Positions 19,154 to 29,677 are shown, counted from the first letter of the stretch. The stretch is DNA of 64,000 bases from Cohnella mopanensis (GCF_022352055.1 NZ_JAKRWM010000010.1:364946-428945); one strand, 5' to 3'. Notes: generated from the sequence alone by a model not told the origin. Translations and numbers: made by a program.

Positions 19154-20429
19154 TTGCGCATGTCTCCTTCTCGTTCGCCGCATCGGGCTCTTTATGTTTG
19201 GCCGTAATGATATAAACCGGATTCAAGCCTTCGAACCGGGTCATGTCCAGAATCGGCTTACTCCGGGAAATCTGCACCATCGAAATATTCACGGCAAGTC
19301 CTTCCGCCGCCAGAATTTTGTTGGCTTCATATAAGTTCTCGATCGTAACGGCGTTAAGAACGATTCTGCCGCCCGGCCGAAGCCTCTCCGCGCATATCCT
19401 TAGTAACTCCTTCATCTCGCCGCCCGTGCCGCCTAGAAATACCGAATCGGGATCGGGAAACGACTCCAACCCCTCCGGCGCCAGTCCTTGAACCGCAGTA
19501 ATGTCCGCACGGAAACGGCGCATGTTCTCCAAGCAATTTTGAAGGTCCGCGGCGTTCTTCTCGATGGCGTATACTTGACCTTGCTTAGCGATTCGCGCCG
19601 CTTCTATCGCGACCGAGCCCGTGCAGGTTCCGATATCCCAGACGATGCTATCCGGTTTAAGCGCCAGTTGGCCGAGGCTTAATACGCGAATTTCCTTTTT
19701 CGTGATCAATCCTTTATCCGGTTTCCGTTGCGAGAAAGCTTCGTCTTCGATACCAAGCGGCCACGAAGGGATAGATGCCGACGCGTCTGCATCATGCCTG
19801 AGAATAACTACATTTAACGGGGAAAACGTATGCCCCCCTGCTTCCTGTAGCTCGTACCATCCGCATCGTTCCGACTCGCCATCCAAATTCTCGGCCACGA
19901 ACATCCGGTATTCCGTCATTCCGAAATCAAGCAAGTATGCGGCGATCGCCCCCGGATGATTGTTCTCGTCCGTCAGAAGCGCCACCTTCGATTTGCCGTC
20001 GATTCGTTGAGCGAGTCCTTTCATGCTCCGTCCGTGGAGGCTGACCACTTCGGCATCTTGCCAGCTCTCGCCCAATCGGGCAAAAGCCGCTTGAATCGAG
20101 CTCGTCGTAGGATAGATTTCTACATCTAGCTTCGAACTCAGATATCCCCCGATTCCATAAAATAAAGGATCCCCGGATGCAAGCACGACGCACCTTTTTC
20201 CTAAACCCGCTTCTTCGATCAAGCGGTTGGCCGAATTCGCAAGCGAGCCTTTGAGCACGATTTTTATCCCCGTATACTCAGGAAAAAAAGCCAACTGCCT
20301 CTCGCCGCCCATCAACACTTCGCTACTCTCTATCCAGTTCAGATATGTCGGTAACAGACTTTTCTTGCCATTATCCCCGATTCCGATTATTTTCGGTTTC
20401 CAGGCCAACCGGTTGTCGCCCTTATCCAC
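19146..20429 (-). CDS. cbiET: Bifunctional cobalt-precorrin-7 C5,15-methyltransferase / decarboxylase
   Basis: A 427-residue fusion of CbiE and CbiT (as in CobL). The first half, roughly residues 10-215, is a class III tetrapyrrole methylase ([30 protein letters not shown]). The second half, roughly 230-420, is a class I Rossmann methyltransferase that methylates C15 and decarboxylates the ring C acetate ([33 protein letters not shown]). It starts with GTG at 20429 behind an AAAGGGTGA site. Confidence 0.94.
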   Translation of the reverse strand: MDKGDNRLAWKPKIIGIGDNGKKSLLPTYLNWIESSEVLMGGERQLAFFPEYTGIKIVLKGSLANSANRLIEEAGLGKRCVVLASGDPLFYGIGGYLSSKLDVEIYPTTSSIQAAFARLGESWQDAEVVSLHGRSMKGLAQRIDGKSKVALLTDENNHPGAIAAYLLDFGMTEYRMFVAENLDGESERCGWYELQEAGGHTFSPLNVVILRHDADASASIPSWPLGIEDEAFSQRKPDKGLITKKEIRVLSLGQLALKPDSIVWDIGTCTGSVAIEAARIAKQGQVYAIEKNAADLQNCLENMRRFRADITAVQGLAPEGLESFPDPDSVFLGGTGGEMKELLRICAERLRPGGRIVLNAVTIENLYEANKILAAEGLAVNISMVQISRSKPILDMTRFEGLNPVYIITAKHKEPDAANEKETCASE

Positions 20430-20460
20430 TCCGCATTCACCCTTTCCCGGCTATCGTCCT

Positions 20461-21567
20461 TTATCTGCTTGCTTGTCCTAGCAAGACGGCTTTCATAGAT
20501 ATAATGACGGTTTCCAAGTCCATTCCGCCGCCTACCTCGCGCAACCCTTCTTCGCAGCAATAAGCGCATAACCGTTCGAAAAAAGCGCCATATCCCCACT
20601 CTTGCATCCAATCTCCGACCAGCGCCGCCGTATTGGCTTCCAGAATAGCCGCTTTCTGTTCAGCAGAAACGCCTGCTTCTTCCGCCACCTTGGCAAGGAA
20701 ACCGAAGTCGACCGGCGCGCTTTTGTTATGTACCATCATTACGCCTTGGGCGACTTTGGAGAACTTCCCCATCATTCCGACGAGCGTGACCTTACGTACG
20801 CCTTGTTTCTTGCAATGCAATAGAGCGAAGCCGACGAAGTCGCCCATTTCGATGAAGGCTTCTTCCGGAAGCTCGGGATACATCTCCATGCCGTACTTCT
20901 CGCTTCGCCCCCCCGTCGACAGCACGAGATGGTCGCACCCGCACTTTACCGCAACGCGAATCGCCTGTACGACGCTCGCCTTATACGCCGCGGTAGAGAA
21001 GGGGACGACCGTCCCTCTCGTTCCCAATATCGAAATGCCGCCTAGAATGCCTAGGCGACCGTTTAGCGTTTTCTTGGCAATCTCTTCTCCGTCCGGCACC
21101 GAGACCACGACCTTCACTCCGCGCTCCAGCTTGAACAAACCGAGCACGAACGCGACCGCATCGCGGATCATTTTGCGCGGAACGGGATTGATCGCGGCTT
21201 CTCCGACGGGTACGGGCAATCCGGGTTTGGTCACCCGACCGACCCCGATCCCTCCGTCAATGACGATGCCCGGCTCGGGCATCCATGACACGCGCGAGAT
21301 TATTCGCGCACCATGCGTCGCATCCGGGTCGTCTCCTCCATCCTTGATCACTTCCGCTTCGGCGAAAGTATCGGAGAACTCATTCCTTACGATCTCGAAC
21401 GCGACTTCTATTCCGATAGGCAGCTTAATCGTCGCTTCAGCTTGAGCTTCTTGCACGATAAGAGCGACGAGAGCCGCTTGAGTAGCCGCCGTCGCGCAGG
21501 AGCCGGTCGTATAGCCGTGCTTTAAGGGCTTCGTCTCTTGGTTATCGCCTTCCGCCGCCATCGCCAT
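20461..21567 (-). CDS. cbiD: Cobalt-precorrin-5B C1-methyltransferase
   Basis: Methylates C1 during ring contraction in the anaerobic pathway; it has no aerobic homologue of the same fold. The 368-residue protein carries the CbiD signature KHGYTTGSCATAATQAA near its N-terminus, followed by GGDDPDATHGARI and HLVLSTGGRSEKYGM. The ATG is one base after the cbiC stop. A 31-bp gap to cbiET is the largest between the central cbi genes. Confidence 0.95.
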   Translation of the reverse strand: MAMAAEGDNQETKPLKHGYTTGSCATAATQAALVALIVQEAQAEATIKLPIGIEVAFEIVRNEFSDTFAEAEVIKDGGDDPDATHGARIISRVSWMPEPGIVIDGGIGVGRVTKPGLPVPVGEAAINPVPRKMIRDAVAFVLGLFKLERGVKVVVSVPDGEEIAKKTLNGRLGILGGISILGTRGTVVPFSTAAYKASVVQAIRVAVKCGCDHLVLSTGGRSEKYGMEMYPELPEEAFIEMGDFVGFALLHCKKQGVRKVTLVGMMGKFSKVAQGVMMVHNKSAPVDFGFLAKVAEEAGVSAEQKAAILEANTAALVGDWMQEWGYGAFFERLCAYCCEEGLREVGGGMDLETVIISMKAVLLGQASR

Positions 21568-21568
21568 C

Positions 21569-22219
21569 TTAGCCCATCCGTTCCGCCATCAACGAAATCG
21601 CGTTAACCGCGGCAACCGCAACCGGACTGCCGCCCTTGCGCCCGATGTTCGTGATGAACGGGATATCCAGCTTCGCAAGCTCCTCCTTGGATTCGGCGGC
21701 CGATACGAATCCGACCGGAACGCCAACGACGAGACCCGGCTTCGCCGCTCCCTCTTTCACGAGACGAATGAGCTCCAGCAGAGCCGTCGGGGCGTTACCG
21801 ATCGCATAGATGCCTCCTTCGGCTTCCAAAATCGCTTTGCGAATAGAGATGATCGCGCGGGTTGTATTGAGTCTCTTAGCCTCTTCCATGACGTCGCGAT
21901 CGGAAATATACACTTTCACAGATCCGCCGAATTTCTCGATCCGCGGCTTGCTTATGCCGACTTGAACCATTTGAACATCCGCAACGACCGGACGTCCGGC
22001 ACGAATCGCTTCGATGCCCGCTCTAATCGCATCCCGATGAAATACCAAGCTCCGCCCTAATTCGAAATCCGCCGAAGCATGGATGACCCGTTGCACGACC
22101 GGATATTGTTCCGCGGTAAAAGGATGTTCGCCAAGCTCTTCCGTAATCATCTCGAAGCTGCGCTCTTCGATCTCCTGAGGTTGCACGGTCAACGGTTTAA
22201 AATCGGTATGAAACTCCAT
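21569..22219 (-). CDS. cbiC: Cobalt-precorrin-8 methylmutase
   Basis: Moves the methyl group from C11 to C12 to give cobyrinate. It has 216 residues, the usual CobH/CbiC size. The catalytic histidine lies in QRVIHASADFE, and further family motifs are IGNAPTALLELIRLV and GVPVGFVSAAESKEEL. A GGGAGG ribosome site precedes the ATG, one base after the cbiJ stop. Confidence 0.95.
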   Translation of the reverse strand: MEFHTDFKPLTVQPQEIEERSFEMITEELGEHPFTAEQYPVVQRVIHASADFELGRSLVFHRDAIRAGIEAIRAGRPVVADVQMVQVGISKPRIEKFGGSVKVYISDRDVMEEAKRLNTTRAIISIRKAILEAEGGIYAIGNAPTALLELIRLVKEGAAKPGLVVGVPVGFVSAAESKEELAKLDIPFITNIGRKGGSPVAVAAVNAISLMAERMG

Positions 22220-22220
22220 G

Positions 22221-22994
22221 TTAAGTCCTCCCTAATATTTCGTTCGATTTCGAGATAACGCCCTCGAACTCGTTAAAGTAAATTCCGTAAGCCACAGCGG
22301 GACGACCGATGATGATCGTCTCGATCCCGAGCGCCAGCGCGGATTCCAGCTTCTCGTCCACCGCTCCTACCTTGCCGCTTTCCTTCGTGATCATTAAGGT
22401 CACTTTATAATGGCGATACAACGCCTCGTTAAGCTCTTTGGAAAAGGGACCTTGCATCGCAACGATGTTTTTCTGCTCTAAGCCGAGCTCTTCGCATTTC
22501 TCCATATTGTCTCTGCGAGGCAGCATCCGGGCGACCAAGGTCGTATCCGGGAGTGACAGCAGACGCTTCGCAAAGATCGCAAGCGTCTTGCTTCCCGTCG
22601 TCAGCATGATAACGCCTTTCCGTTCCGCGGCCAGTTCAGCTGCCTGTTCGTAATCGTCCACGTATGTAATAAGCGGGTTATCCTCGAAAGTAAGACGATC
22701 CCGTTCATAGCGAATGTACGGAATCCCGATCGCTTCCGAAGCCGCAATCGCGTTACGAGAAGCTTCTTCAGCGAACGGATGAGTAGCGTCGACAACGAGC
22801 CTAATTCCTCTATCTTCGATAAGCCCCTTTAGCGCATCTTGAGGCAGTCTTCCGGTAAGAACCGGCAAACCCGCTTCTTCCATCGATTTGGCCGCGCTCT
22901 CGGTAACGACCGTCGTCAATAGCGAATGGCCTTCCCTCTGCAAGAGAAGCGCCAGCTCGCGGGCATCGCTCGTTCCGGCCATGACCAATATCAT
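22221..22994 (-). CDS. cbiJ: Cobalt-precorrin-6A reductase
   Basis: NADPH-dependent reduction of the corrin macrocycle. It has 257 residues with MILVMAGTSDARELALLLQ at the N-terminus, LVVDATHPFAEEASRNA and LMITKESGKVGAVDEK, all typical of CobK/CbiJ. GGAGCGG precedes the ATG. It lies 19 bp downstream of the cbiX stop. Confidence 0.94.
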   Translation of the reverse strand: MILVMAGTSDARELALLLQREGHSLLTTVVTESAAKSMEEAGLPVLTGRLPQDALKGLIEDRGIRLVVDATHPFAEEASRNAIAASEAIGIPYIRYERDRLTFEDNPLITYVDDYEQAAELAAERKGVIMLTTGSKTLAIFAKRLLSLPDTTLVARMLPRRDNMEKCEELGLEQKNIVAMQGPFSKELNEALYRHYKVTLMITKESGKVGAVDEKLESALALGIETIIIGRPAVAYGIYFNEFEGVISKSNEILGRT

Positions 22995-23013
22995 TTTGCA
23001 CCGCTCCTTCCGC

Positions 23014-24072
<1,059 letters not shown>

Positions 24073-24097
24073 CCTATTAACAGCCTCCTTTATCGGT

Positions 24098-25837
24098 TTA
24101 ATCACCGCAAATCGCATTTTCTATTTCGAATACGGGTTGGTCCTGATGACGGAACCCTTCGATTTCTTTGACTCTCTTGAAAAATTTATGGAACCGTTCG
24201 TTCGGATGGCCTTCCGCGCGATATCGCTTCACGATTCGGTCGATCATCGCCACGATCTCGGTTGGCTCGATGCCTTCCGCTACCGGCTGCGCCGGATGTA
24301 CGTTCCGGCCGATCGTTTTGCCTCCAAGGAATAAATCGAATTTACCCTTCCTATAGACCACGCCGATATCTTCCTGCACGGCACCGTAACAAGCCATTCC
24401 GCAGCCGTTAAAACCGATCTTCATTTCCTTGGGCAAGCTAACGCCACCGACCTTCCGTTGCAGCTCTTCGGCGTAAGGAATGGAGTCACCTTTCTCCTTG
24501 TCGCAGAAATCGCAGGCTTTAATCTGCGCGACGTCGCCTATAGGCGAGAGCAGAAAACCTTCCTCCCGGAGCTTGGTCGTAATGGCATCTGGATCCGACG
24601 TAGGGACGCGGACGATCATCTGATGATGCGGAGTATAATCCATCGTCCCTTTCTCGCCGACGACATCGGCGAGCGCAAGCATCTGCCTGGACGTAAAGCG
24701 CTTATCGGCAACGCCGGTGCTGACCGCGAACTCGAAAATTTCCTGTTGCTTGAAGGCAACAGCCGTTGCATAGCCCGAAATGCTCCGTCCCTCCGAAGTC
24801 GACGGAATACCTCGCGCTCTGTCCACGAGTTGCAGGGCATCTATGGCTAATGCCAGCGATCCTACAACTTTGTTGCTGCTATCGCTAGGTTGTGTAAGCC
24901 GAGATGTCGGCATTTCATCAAGTTCATTTTCTTGTTCTTCGTCATCCGCATCGATTAGATCCTCGTTGTCTAGTTCCTCATCGTATAGTTCCTCATCCTC
25001 GTCCGTCCATTGACGCAATGCCCAAGGTTCAGCCTCCTGCTGCAGCCGTTGATGCGGACGAAGCGGCTGTACGTCCGCTCCCAACGTATATTTGCGCTGA
25101 TAACCCCGGGGAGTAATCATAAGGCCATCGTAGACAACGGTCGAAGAATTTCCGATAATAACCGTCGTCAGCATGCCGATGTCATGATCCAACATCTCTC
25201 GTAAAGTCGTGAGCACCACATGTTGCCGCTCCCGATAGGCGCTCTTCACGATCCCGACCGGCGTCTCGGGGGAACGATATTTGAGCAATATTCGTTGGGT
25301 TTCCACGATTTGGCGCGTTCTTCTTCCGCTCCGCGGATTGTACAGCGCGATAACGAAATCAGCCTGCCCCGCGGCATCGACCCGTTTCGCGATCAAATCC
25401 CATGGGGTTAGATGATCGCTGAGGCTGATCGTGCACGCATCGTGCATGACAGGAGCGCCAAGCAAAGAAGCCGAGGAATTGATCGCCGATATTCCCGGAA
25501 TGATCTCGACTTCCACGCCTGTCTTCCTGTTCCATCCCTTTTCCATCAACACTTCATAGACTAATCCGGCCATTCCGTAAACTCCGGCGTCTCCGCTCGA
25601 AATCACAGCGACTTTCTTGCCTGCCTCCGCTTGACGAACCGCTTCCTGCGCGCGGCTTACTTCCTCCGTCATTCCCGTTCGCACGATCTGTTGATCGGTT
25701 AACAATCCCCGGATCAAGTCGACGTAAGTGTTATAACCGATGACGACGTTGCTCTCCTGGAGCGCTTCCCTCGCCCGCTTCGTGATATGCTCGAAGCTGC
25801 CGGGACCGAATCCGATAATTAGCAACTTGCCTGCCAT
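24098..25837 (-). CDS. cbiH60: Cobalt-factor III methyltransferase with sulfite-reductase-like domain (CbiH60 type)
   Basis: C17-methyltransferase and ring-contraction enzyme, 579 residues. Residues 1-250 are a class III tetrapyrrole methylase (IIGFGPGSFEHITKRA, VISSGDAGVYGMAGLV, IIPGISAINSSASLLG). A strongly acidic linker follows (about 276-308). Residues 320-570 resemble the nitrite/sulfite reductase half-domain with cysteines 442, 445, 479 and 483 (ACDFCDKEKG, FNGCGMACYG), fit for a [4Fe-4S] centre. This layout matches CbiH60 of B. megaterium. The start at 25837 follows AAAGGATG. The open frame continues upstream into the 51-bp repeats, but nothing supports translation there. It is the first coding gene of the operon after the riboswitch leader. 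Confidence 0.93.
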   Translation of the reverse strand: MAGKLLIIGFGPGSFEHITKRAREALQESNVVIGYNTYVDLIRGLLTDQQIVRTGMTEEVSRAQEAVRQAEAGKKVAVISSGDAGVYGMAGLVYEVLMEKGWNRKTGVEVEIIPGISAINSSASLLGAPVMHDACTISLSDHLTPWDLIAKRVDAAGQADFVIALYNPRSGRRTRQIVETQRILLKYRSPETPVGIVKSAYRERQHVVLTTLREMLDHDIGMLTTVIIGNSSTVVYDGLMITPRGYQRKYTLGADVQPLRPHQRLQQEAEPWALRQWTDEDEELYDEELDNEDLIDADDEEQENELDEMPTSRLTQPSDSSNKVVGSLALAIDALQLVDRARGIPSTSEGRSISGYATAVAFKQQEIFEFAVSTGVADKRFTSRQMLALADVVGEKGTMDYTPHHQMIVRVPTSDPDAITTKLREEGFLLSPIGDVAQIKACDFCDKEKGDSIPYAEELQRKVGGVSLPKEMKIGFNGCGMACYGAVQEDIGVVYRKGKFDLFLGGKTIGRNVHPAQPVAEGIEPTEIVAMIDRIVKRYRAEGHPNERFHKFFKRVKEIEGFRHQDQPVFEIENAICGD

Positions 25838-25883
25838 TATTCGCACATCCTTTCGATTGCTAGGCTTTCGAATCCAGCACCTC

Positions 25884-27668
25884 ACGGCACTTTTTTGGCC
25901 TTCATTTCCCGCGCACTGCCGAATCCGCACAAACAAGGTACTTTTTTGGCCTTCAGTCCGCACGCACAGCCGCATCCACACAATCAAGGTACTTTTTTGG
26001 CCTTCAGTCCGCACGCACAGCCGCATCCACACAATCAAGGTACTTTTTTGGCCTTCAGTCCGCACGCACAGCCGCATCCACACAATCAAGGTACTTTTTT
26101 GGCCTTCAGTCCGCACGCACAGCCGCATCCACACAATCAAGGTACTTTTTTGGCCTTCATACCCCGCGGACAACCGGATCCGCACAAACAAGGTACTTTT
26201 TTGGCCTTCATTCCGCACGCACAGCCGAATCCACACAATCAAGGTACTTTTTTGGCCTTCATTCCCCGCGCACAGCCGAATCCGCACAATCAAGGTACTT
26301 TTTTGGCCTTCATACCCCGCGCACAGCCGAATCCGCACAATCAAGGTACTTTTTTGGCCTTCATTTCCCGCGCACAGCCGAATCCGCACAATCAAGGTAC
26401 TTTTTTGGCCTTCATTTCCCGCGCACAACCGGATCCGCACAAACAAGGTACTTTTTTGGCCTTCATTCCCCGCGCACTGCCGAATCCGAGCGACCAAGGC
26501 ACTTTTTTGGCCTTCATACCCCGCGTACAACCGGATCCGCACAAACAAGGTACTTTTTTGGCCTTCATTCCGCACGCACAGCCGAATCCACACAATCAAG
26601 GTACTTTTTTGGCCTTCATTCCCCGCGCACAGCCGAATCCGCACAATCAAGGTACTTTTTTGGCCTTCATACCCCGCGCACAGCCGAATCCGAGCGACCA
26701 AGGCACTTTTTTGGCCTTCATACCCCGCGCACAGCCGAATCCGCACAATCAAGGTACTTTTTTGGCCTTCATTTCCCGCGCACAGCCGAATCCGCACAAT
26801 CAAGGTACTTTTTTGGCCTTCATTTCCCGCGCACAACCGGATCCGCACAAACAAGGTACTTTTTTGGCCTTCATTCCGCACAACACAGCCTGATCCGCGC
26901 GACCAAGGTACTTTTTTGGCCTTCATTCCGCACGCACAGCCGGATCCGCGCGACCAAGGCACTTTTTTGGCCTTCATTCCGCACGCACAGCCGAATCCGC
27001 GCAACCTAGGCACTTTTTTGACCTTCATTCCCCGTGCACAACCGTATCCGCGCACCCAAGGCACTTTTTTGCGCTTCATACCCCGCGCACAGCCGAATCC
27101 GCACAATCAAGGTACTTTTTTGTCCTTCATTCCCCGAGCACAACCGTATCCGCGCAACCAAGGCACTTTTTTGGCCTTCATTCCGCACGCACAGCCGGAT
27201 CCGCGCACCCAAGGCACTTTTTTGGCCTTCATTCCGCACGCACAGCCGAATCCGCGCAACCTAGGCACTTTTTTGACCTTCATTCCCCGTGCACAACCGT
27301 ATCCGCGCACCCAAGGCACTTTTTTGCCCTTCATACCCCGCGCACAGCCGAATCCGCACAATCAAGGTACTTTATTGGCCTTCATTTCCCACGCACAGCC
27401 GAGTCCGCTCGACCAAGGCACTTTTTTGGCCTTCATTCCGCACGCACAGCCGAATCCGCGCAACCTAGGCACTTTTTTGACCTTCATTCCCCGTGCACCA
27501 CCGTATCCGCGCACCCAAGGCACTTTTTTGCCCTTCATACCCCGCGCACAGCCGAATCCGCACAATCAAGGTACTTTTTTGGCCTTCATTTCCCACGCAC
27601 AGCCGAGTCCGCACGACCAAGGCACTTTTTTGGCCTTCATTCCGCACGCACAGCCGGATCCGCGCGAC
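25884..27668. repeat. 35-copy tandem array of 51-bp units in the cobalamin operon leader
   Basis: Thirty-five copies were counted by the start of the T6 run, from 25891 to 27626. Every spacing is 51 bp except one of 52 bp (26860 to 26912). The plus-strand core AAGGTACTTTTTTGGCCTTC is nearly invariant (C for T in many copies: AAGGCAC). The other half, of the type CCGCACGCACAGCCGAATCC plus 9 or so bases, shows a few recurring variants (ending CACAATC, GAGCGACC, GCGCACCC, GCAACCT, CACAAAC). The array lies between the riboswitch terminator and cbiH60, so it is in the operon leader. Because 51 is a multiple of three, several frames stay open by chance. I see no ribosome site or codon logic supporting a protein. 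It is not a CRISPR array, since the intervening half is also repeated. Confidence 0.95.
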
Positions 27669-27700
27669 AGGGACGACTTCCCTCACAAAATTACGAAAAT

Positions 27701-27743
27701 AAAAAAAAGCATCTCCAACACAGGAAAAGTGTTAGAAATGCTT
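27701..27743 (-). terminator. Intrinsic terminator, probable riboswitch expression platform
   Basis: On the minus strand a 15-bp stem with a few mismatches (AAGCATTTCTAACAC with GTGTTGGAGATGCTT, 7-nt loop) is followed by eight T residues. It lies about 115 bp downstream of the cobalamin aptamer and before the repeat array. The left arm can pair instead with GTGTTAG at 27818-27824, a candidate antiterminator. Confidence 0.85.
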
Positions 27744-27857
27744 CTCAGCACGGAAACCTTTATATTAACGAGTATTTAATGAAGTACCCGTATCATGAAT
27801 AAAAGGCAAGCCTATCCCTAACACCTCCCTAAATCCTCGTAGGTCGACAGTGTTTAG

Positions 27858-28035
27858 AAGTAGGCTGGTTTCCTGACTTGGAACATCATCCTCCGTTTAC
27901 CTTCCCAGATCGCATAAAAGCTAGCTCCAGTGGCATATCAAACGGAAAAACTGCCGATCCCGAAGATTCGGCGTTCCTTACAGTGGCGGGTCCGTGTCGG
28001 TTTCTCACCGAACTTCCCATTTAAGCTCGCTTGAG
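27858..28035 (-). promoter_or_regulatory. Cobalamin (B12) riboswitch aptamer
   Basis: Read on the minus strand, the conserved elements occur in order: GGGAAGTTCGGTGAGAAACC, CGGACCCGCCACTGTAA, the GCCACTGG segment, GGGAAGG, and the B12-box-like AAGTCAGGAAACCAGCCT. Adenosylcobalamin or a related corrinoid would bind and favour termination at the downstream hairpin, lowering expression of the cbi operon. It sits after the ferredoxin gene, so that gene is not under its control unless transcribed separately. Confidence 0.95.
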
Positions 28036-28167
28036 ATTTTCTCATGCAGCACCTAGATCTTAATGATATTCAATTGTCACGGTCATCTTATCATTGTCGT
28101 CCTATCGTTGTCTAGCGAATCGCGCGGTCTGGCAGACTCCTTTTCCCGACAGGAATCCCAACGTATC

Positions 28168-28524
28168 TTAAGCTTTGTCTATCCCTGTAACGGATGCCCC
28201 GGTTGCCACCGCATCAGGCTCGAAAGCATAGACTAGATTCGTTTCCAGCCTATCGCCCGAGACAAGCTTGCGGACTAATTGCTTGCCCGTTTCCGGCGTC
28301 ATCTCCTTATACCATAGCCCTTGCGGGTACGCGATTACGACGCATGCATCCAAGCAGCGACCATTACAGCGCGTTCTTGTCGTATGGATGAGCCGATCGG
28401 CCTCCAACCGGGTTATCTCTTCCCTGATCGCCACGGTGACTTCCTCGCCCTGCTGCCGCATGCAGCTCCCGCCGTTGCAGATCAGCAAGTGGCAACTCGT
28501 TCCTTGCAAATTCCATGTGCTCAA
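28168..28524 (-). CDS. Thioredoxin-like [2Fe-2S] ferredoxin
   Basis: Small redox protein of 118 residues. Cysteines in CHLLICNGGSCM and TRCNGRCLDACVV resemble the thioredoxin-like ferredoxin family (C-x4/5-C ... C-x3-C). It lies immediately upstream of the riboswitch on the same strand. A ferredoxin-like gene (cbiW) heads the B. megaterium cobI operon, so a role in electron supply to cobalamin synthesis is plausible, but the riboswitch lies behind it, not in front. Coupling to CbiH60 or CbiX iron-sulfur chemistry is inference. Confidence 0.82.
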   Translation of the reverse strand: MSTWNLQGTSCHLLICNGGSCMRQQGEEVTVAIREEITRLEADRLIHTTRTRCNGRCLDACVVIAYPQGLWYKEMTPETGKQLVRKLVSGDRLETNLVYAFEPDAVATGASVTGIDKA

Positions 28525-28647
28525 ACGTCACAGCCCCCTCTTCGCCCTCAGGCCGCTATTATTATACCATCTCGTTTCTCTTACGAAGATATCGAAATAT
28601 AAAAATACAGCAAACAGAGCAAAGCTCCTCAACAATATCGCATAACC

Positions 28648-28698
28648 AATAAACACCCGTTCGGCTGCACAGTGCGGCAGCCGAACGAGTGTTTATTT
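28648..28698. terminator. Terminator overlapping the rarD stop
   Basis: Perfect-looking hairpin, left arm AAACACCCGTTCGGCTGC with an 8-nt loop. It overlaps the stop codon of rarD and has AT-rich flanks on both sides. Confidence 0.85.
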
Positions 28699-29580
28699 GG
28701 CATTCTCAGGACGAAGAGCGCGAGCTGCCCGTATCGAAGACATCGCATATACGACAAGCGCGGTCCAGATCAAGCAGAAGCTAATGAGTAAGACGGTGCT
28801 TATCGTCTCCTTGAATACAAGCACGCTTATAATAAGAGTTAAGGTTGGACCGATATATTGCACGAATCCGAGCATCGAAAGCGGGAGGCTCCTTGCCGCT
28901 TTGGCGAACAACAGCAGCGGCGTAGCCGTCGCAACACCCGATAGCACCAACAATAGCAAAGAGGAGAGGGGTAGCGACCACGCCGTATCGAGATGCGAAG
29001 CGCCGAGATATCCCCAGTAGATGATGGCCACGGGAACGACGATCATCGTCTCCGTCATGAGACCGAGCGAAGCATCTATCTTCACTCTCTTCTTAACAAG
29101 TCCGTAGAATCCGAACGATAAGGCCAAGGAAATCGATACCCATGGGAAGCTTCCGTAATCGACGGCGACCAGCAGAACACCTGCTGCCGCCAACGAGACG
29201 GCTATCCATTGGCCTCCCGTCGGCTTCTCGCGCAAGAAGAATACGGCAAGAACGACGTTAATCAGAGGCGTTAAATAATAACCGATACTCGTTTCTACGA
29301 CGTGACCGTTATTAACCGCCCAGATGAAGATCAACCAATTCGCGGTTATCAATAAACTGCTGAAGATTAAGGGAAGTAACGTTTTCCTGTCCGTAATCGT
29401 CGCCTTGAGCTCTCTCCACCGCTTCTGAACCGCGATAAGTCCGGCGACGAACAAAAAAGACCATATGATCCGGTGAGACAAAATTTCGCCAGCCGGCATC
29501 GTTTCGAACCATTTCCAATAAATCGGGAGAAGTCCCCAGATCGTATACGCGATGATCGCGTTGATTAGTCCGTTTCTCAT
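28693..29580 (-). CDS. rarD: RarD family EamA-type transporter
   Basis: Inner membrane permease of 295 residues with about ten hydrophobic segments and two EamA repeats. The N-terminus NAIIAYTIWGLLPIYWKWF and SHRIIWSFLFV are the RarD hallmark (chloramphenicol-sensitivity protein), and IWAVNNGHVVETSIGYYLTP is the conserved loop. The transported substrate is not known; export of a metabolite is usual in the drug/metabolite transporter superfamily. It is monocistronic. Confidence 0.92.
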   Translation of the reverse strand: MRNGLINAIIAYTIWGLLPIYWKWFETMPAGEILSHRIIWSFLFVAGLIAVQKRWRELKATITDRKTLLPLIFSSLLITANWLIFIWAVNNGHVVETSIGYYLTPLINVVLAVFFLREKPTGGQWIAVSLAAAGVLLVAVDYGSFPWVSISLALSFGFYGLVKKRVKIDASLGLMTETMIVVPVAIIYWGYLGASHLDTAWSLPLSSLLLLVLSGVATATPLLLFAKAARSLPLSMLGFVQYIGPTLTLIISVLVFKETISTVLLISFCLIWTALVVYAMSSIRAARALRPENAK

Positions 29581-29677
29581 GCTAGTCGATACCTCTTCCT
29601 GTTCTGTTCAAATAGACATGAACGGAATTATACCACCTTGGTCGCAGACTGAACACGGTAATTGTTAGTCGAAATGT

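Noticed and set aside
25838..27106. N-terminal extension of CbiH60 by 423 repeat-coded residues
   Set aside because: The frame is open, but a normal ribosome site and a family-typical N-terminus sit at 25837, and the extension is translated repeat sequence only.
25884..27668. CRISPR array
   Set aside because: The part between the cores is also repeated from unit to unit with only a few variants, so there are no unique spacers; no cas genes are present.
25740..27779. A 679-codon plus-strand open frame, with shorter companions, across the 51-bp repeats
   Set aside because: The unit length is divisible by three, so stop-free frames arise on both strands at once. No ribosome site or start context supports them, the frame changes at the single 52-bp unit, and the start lies inside cbiH60.
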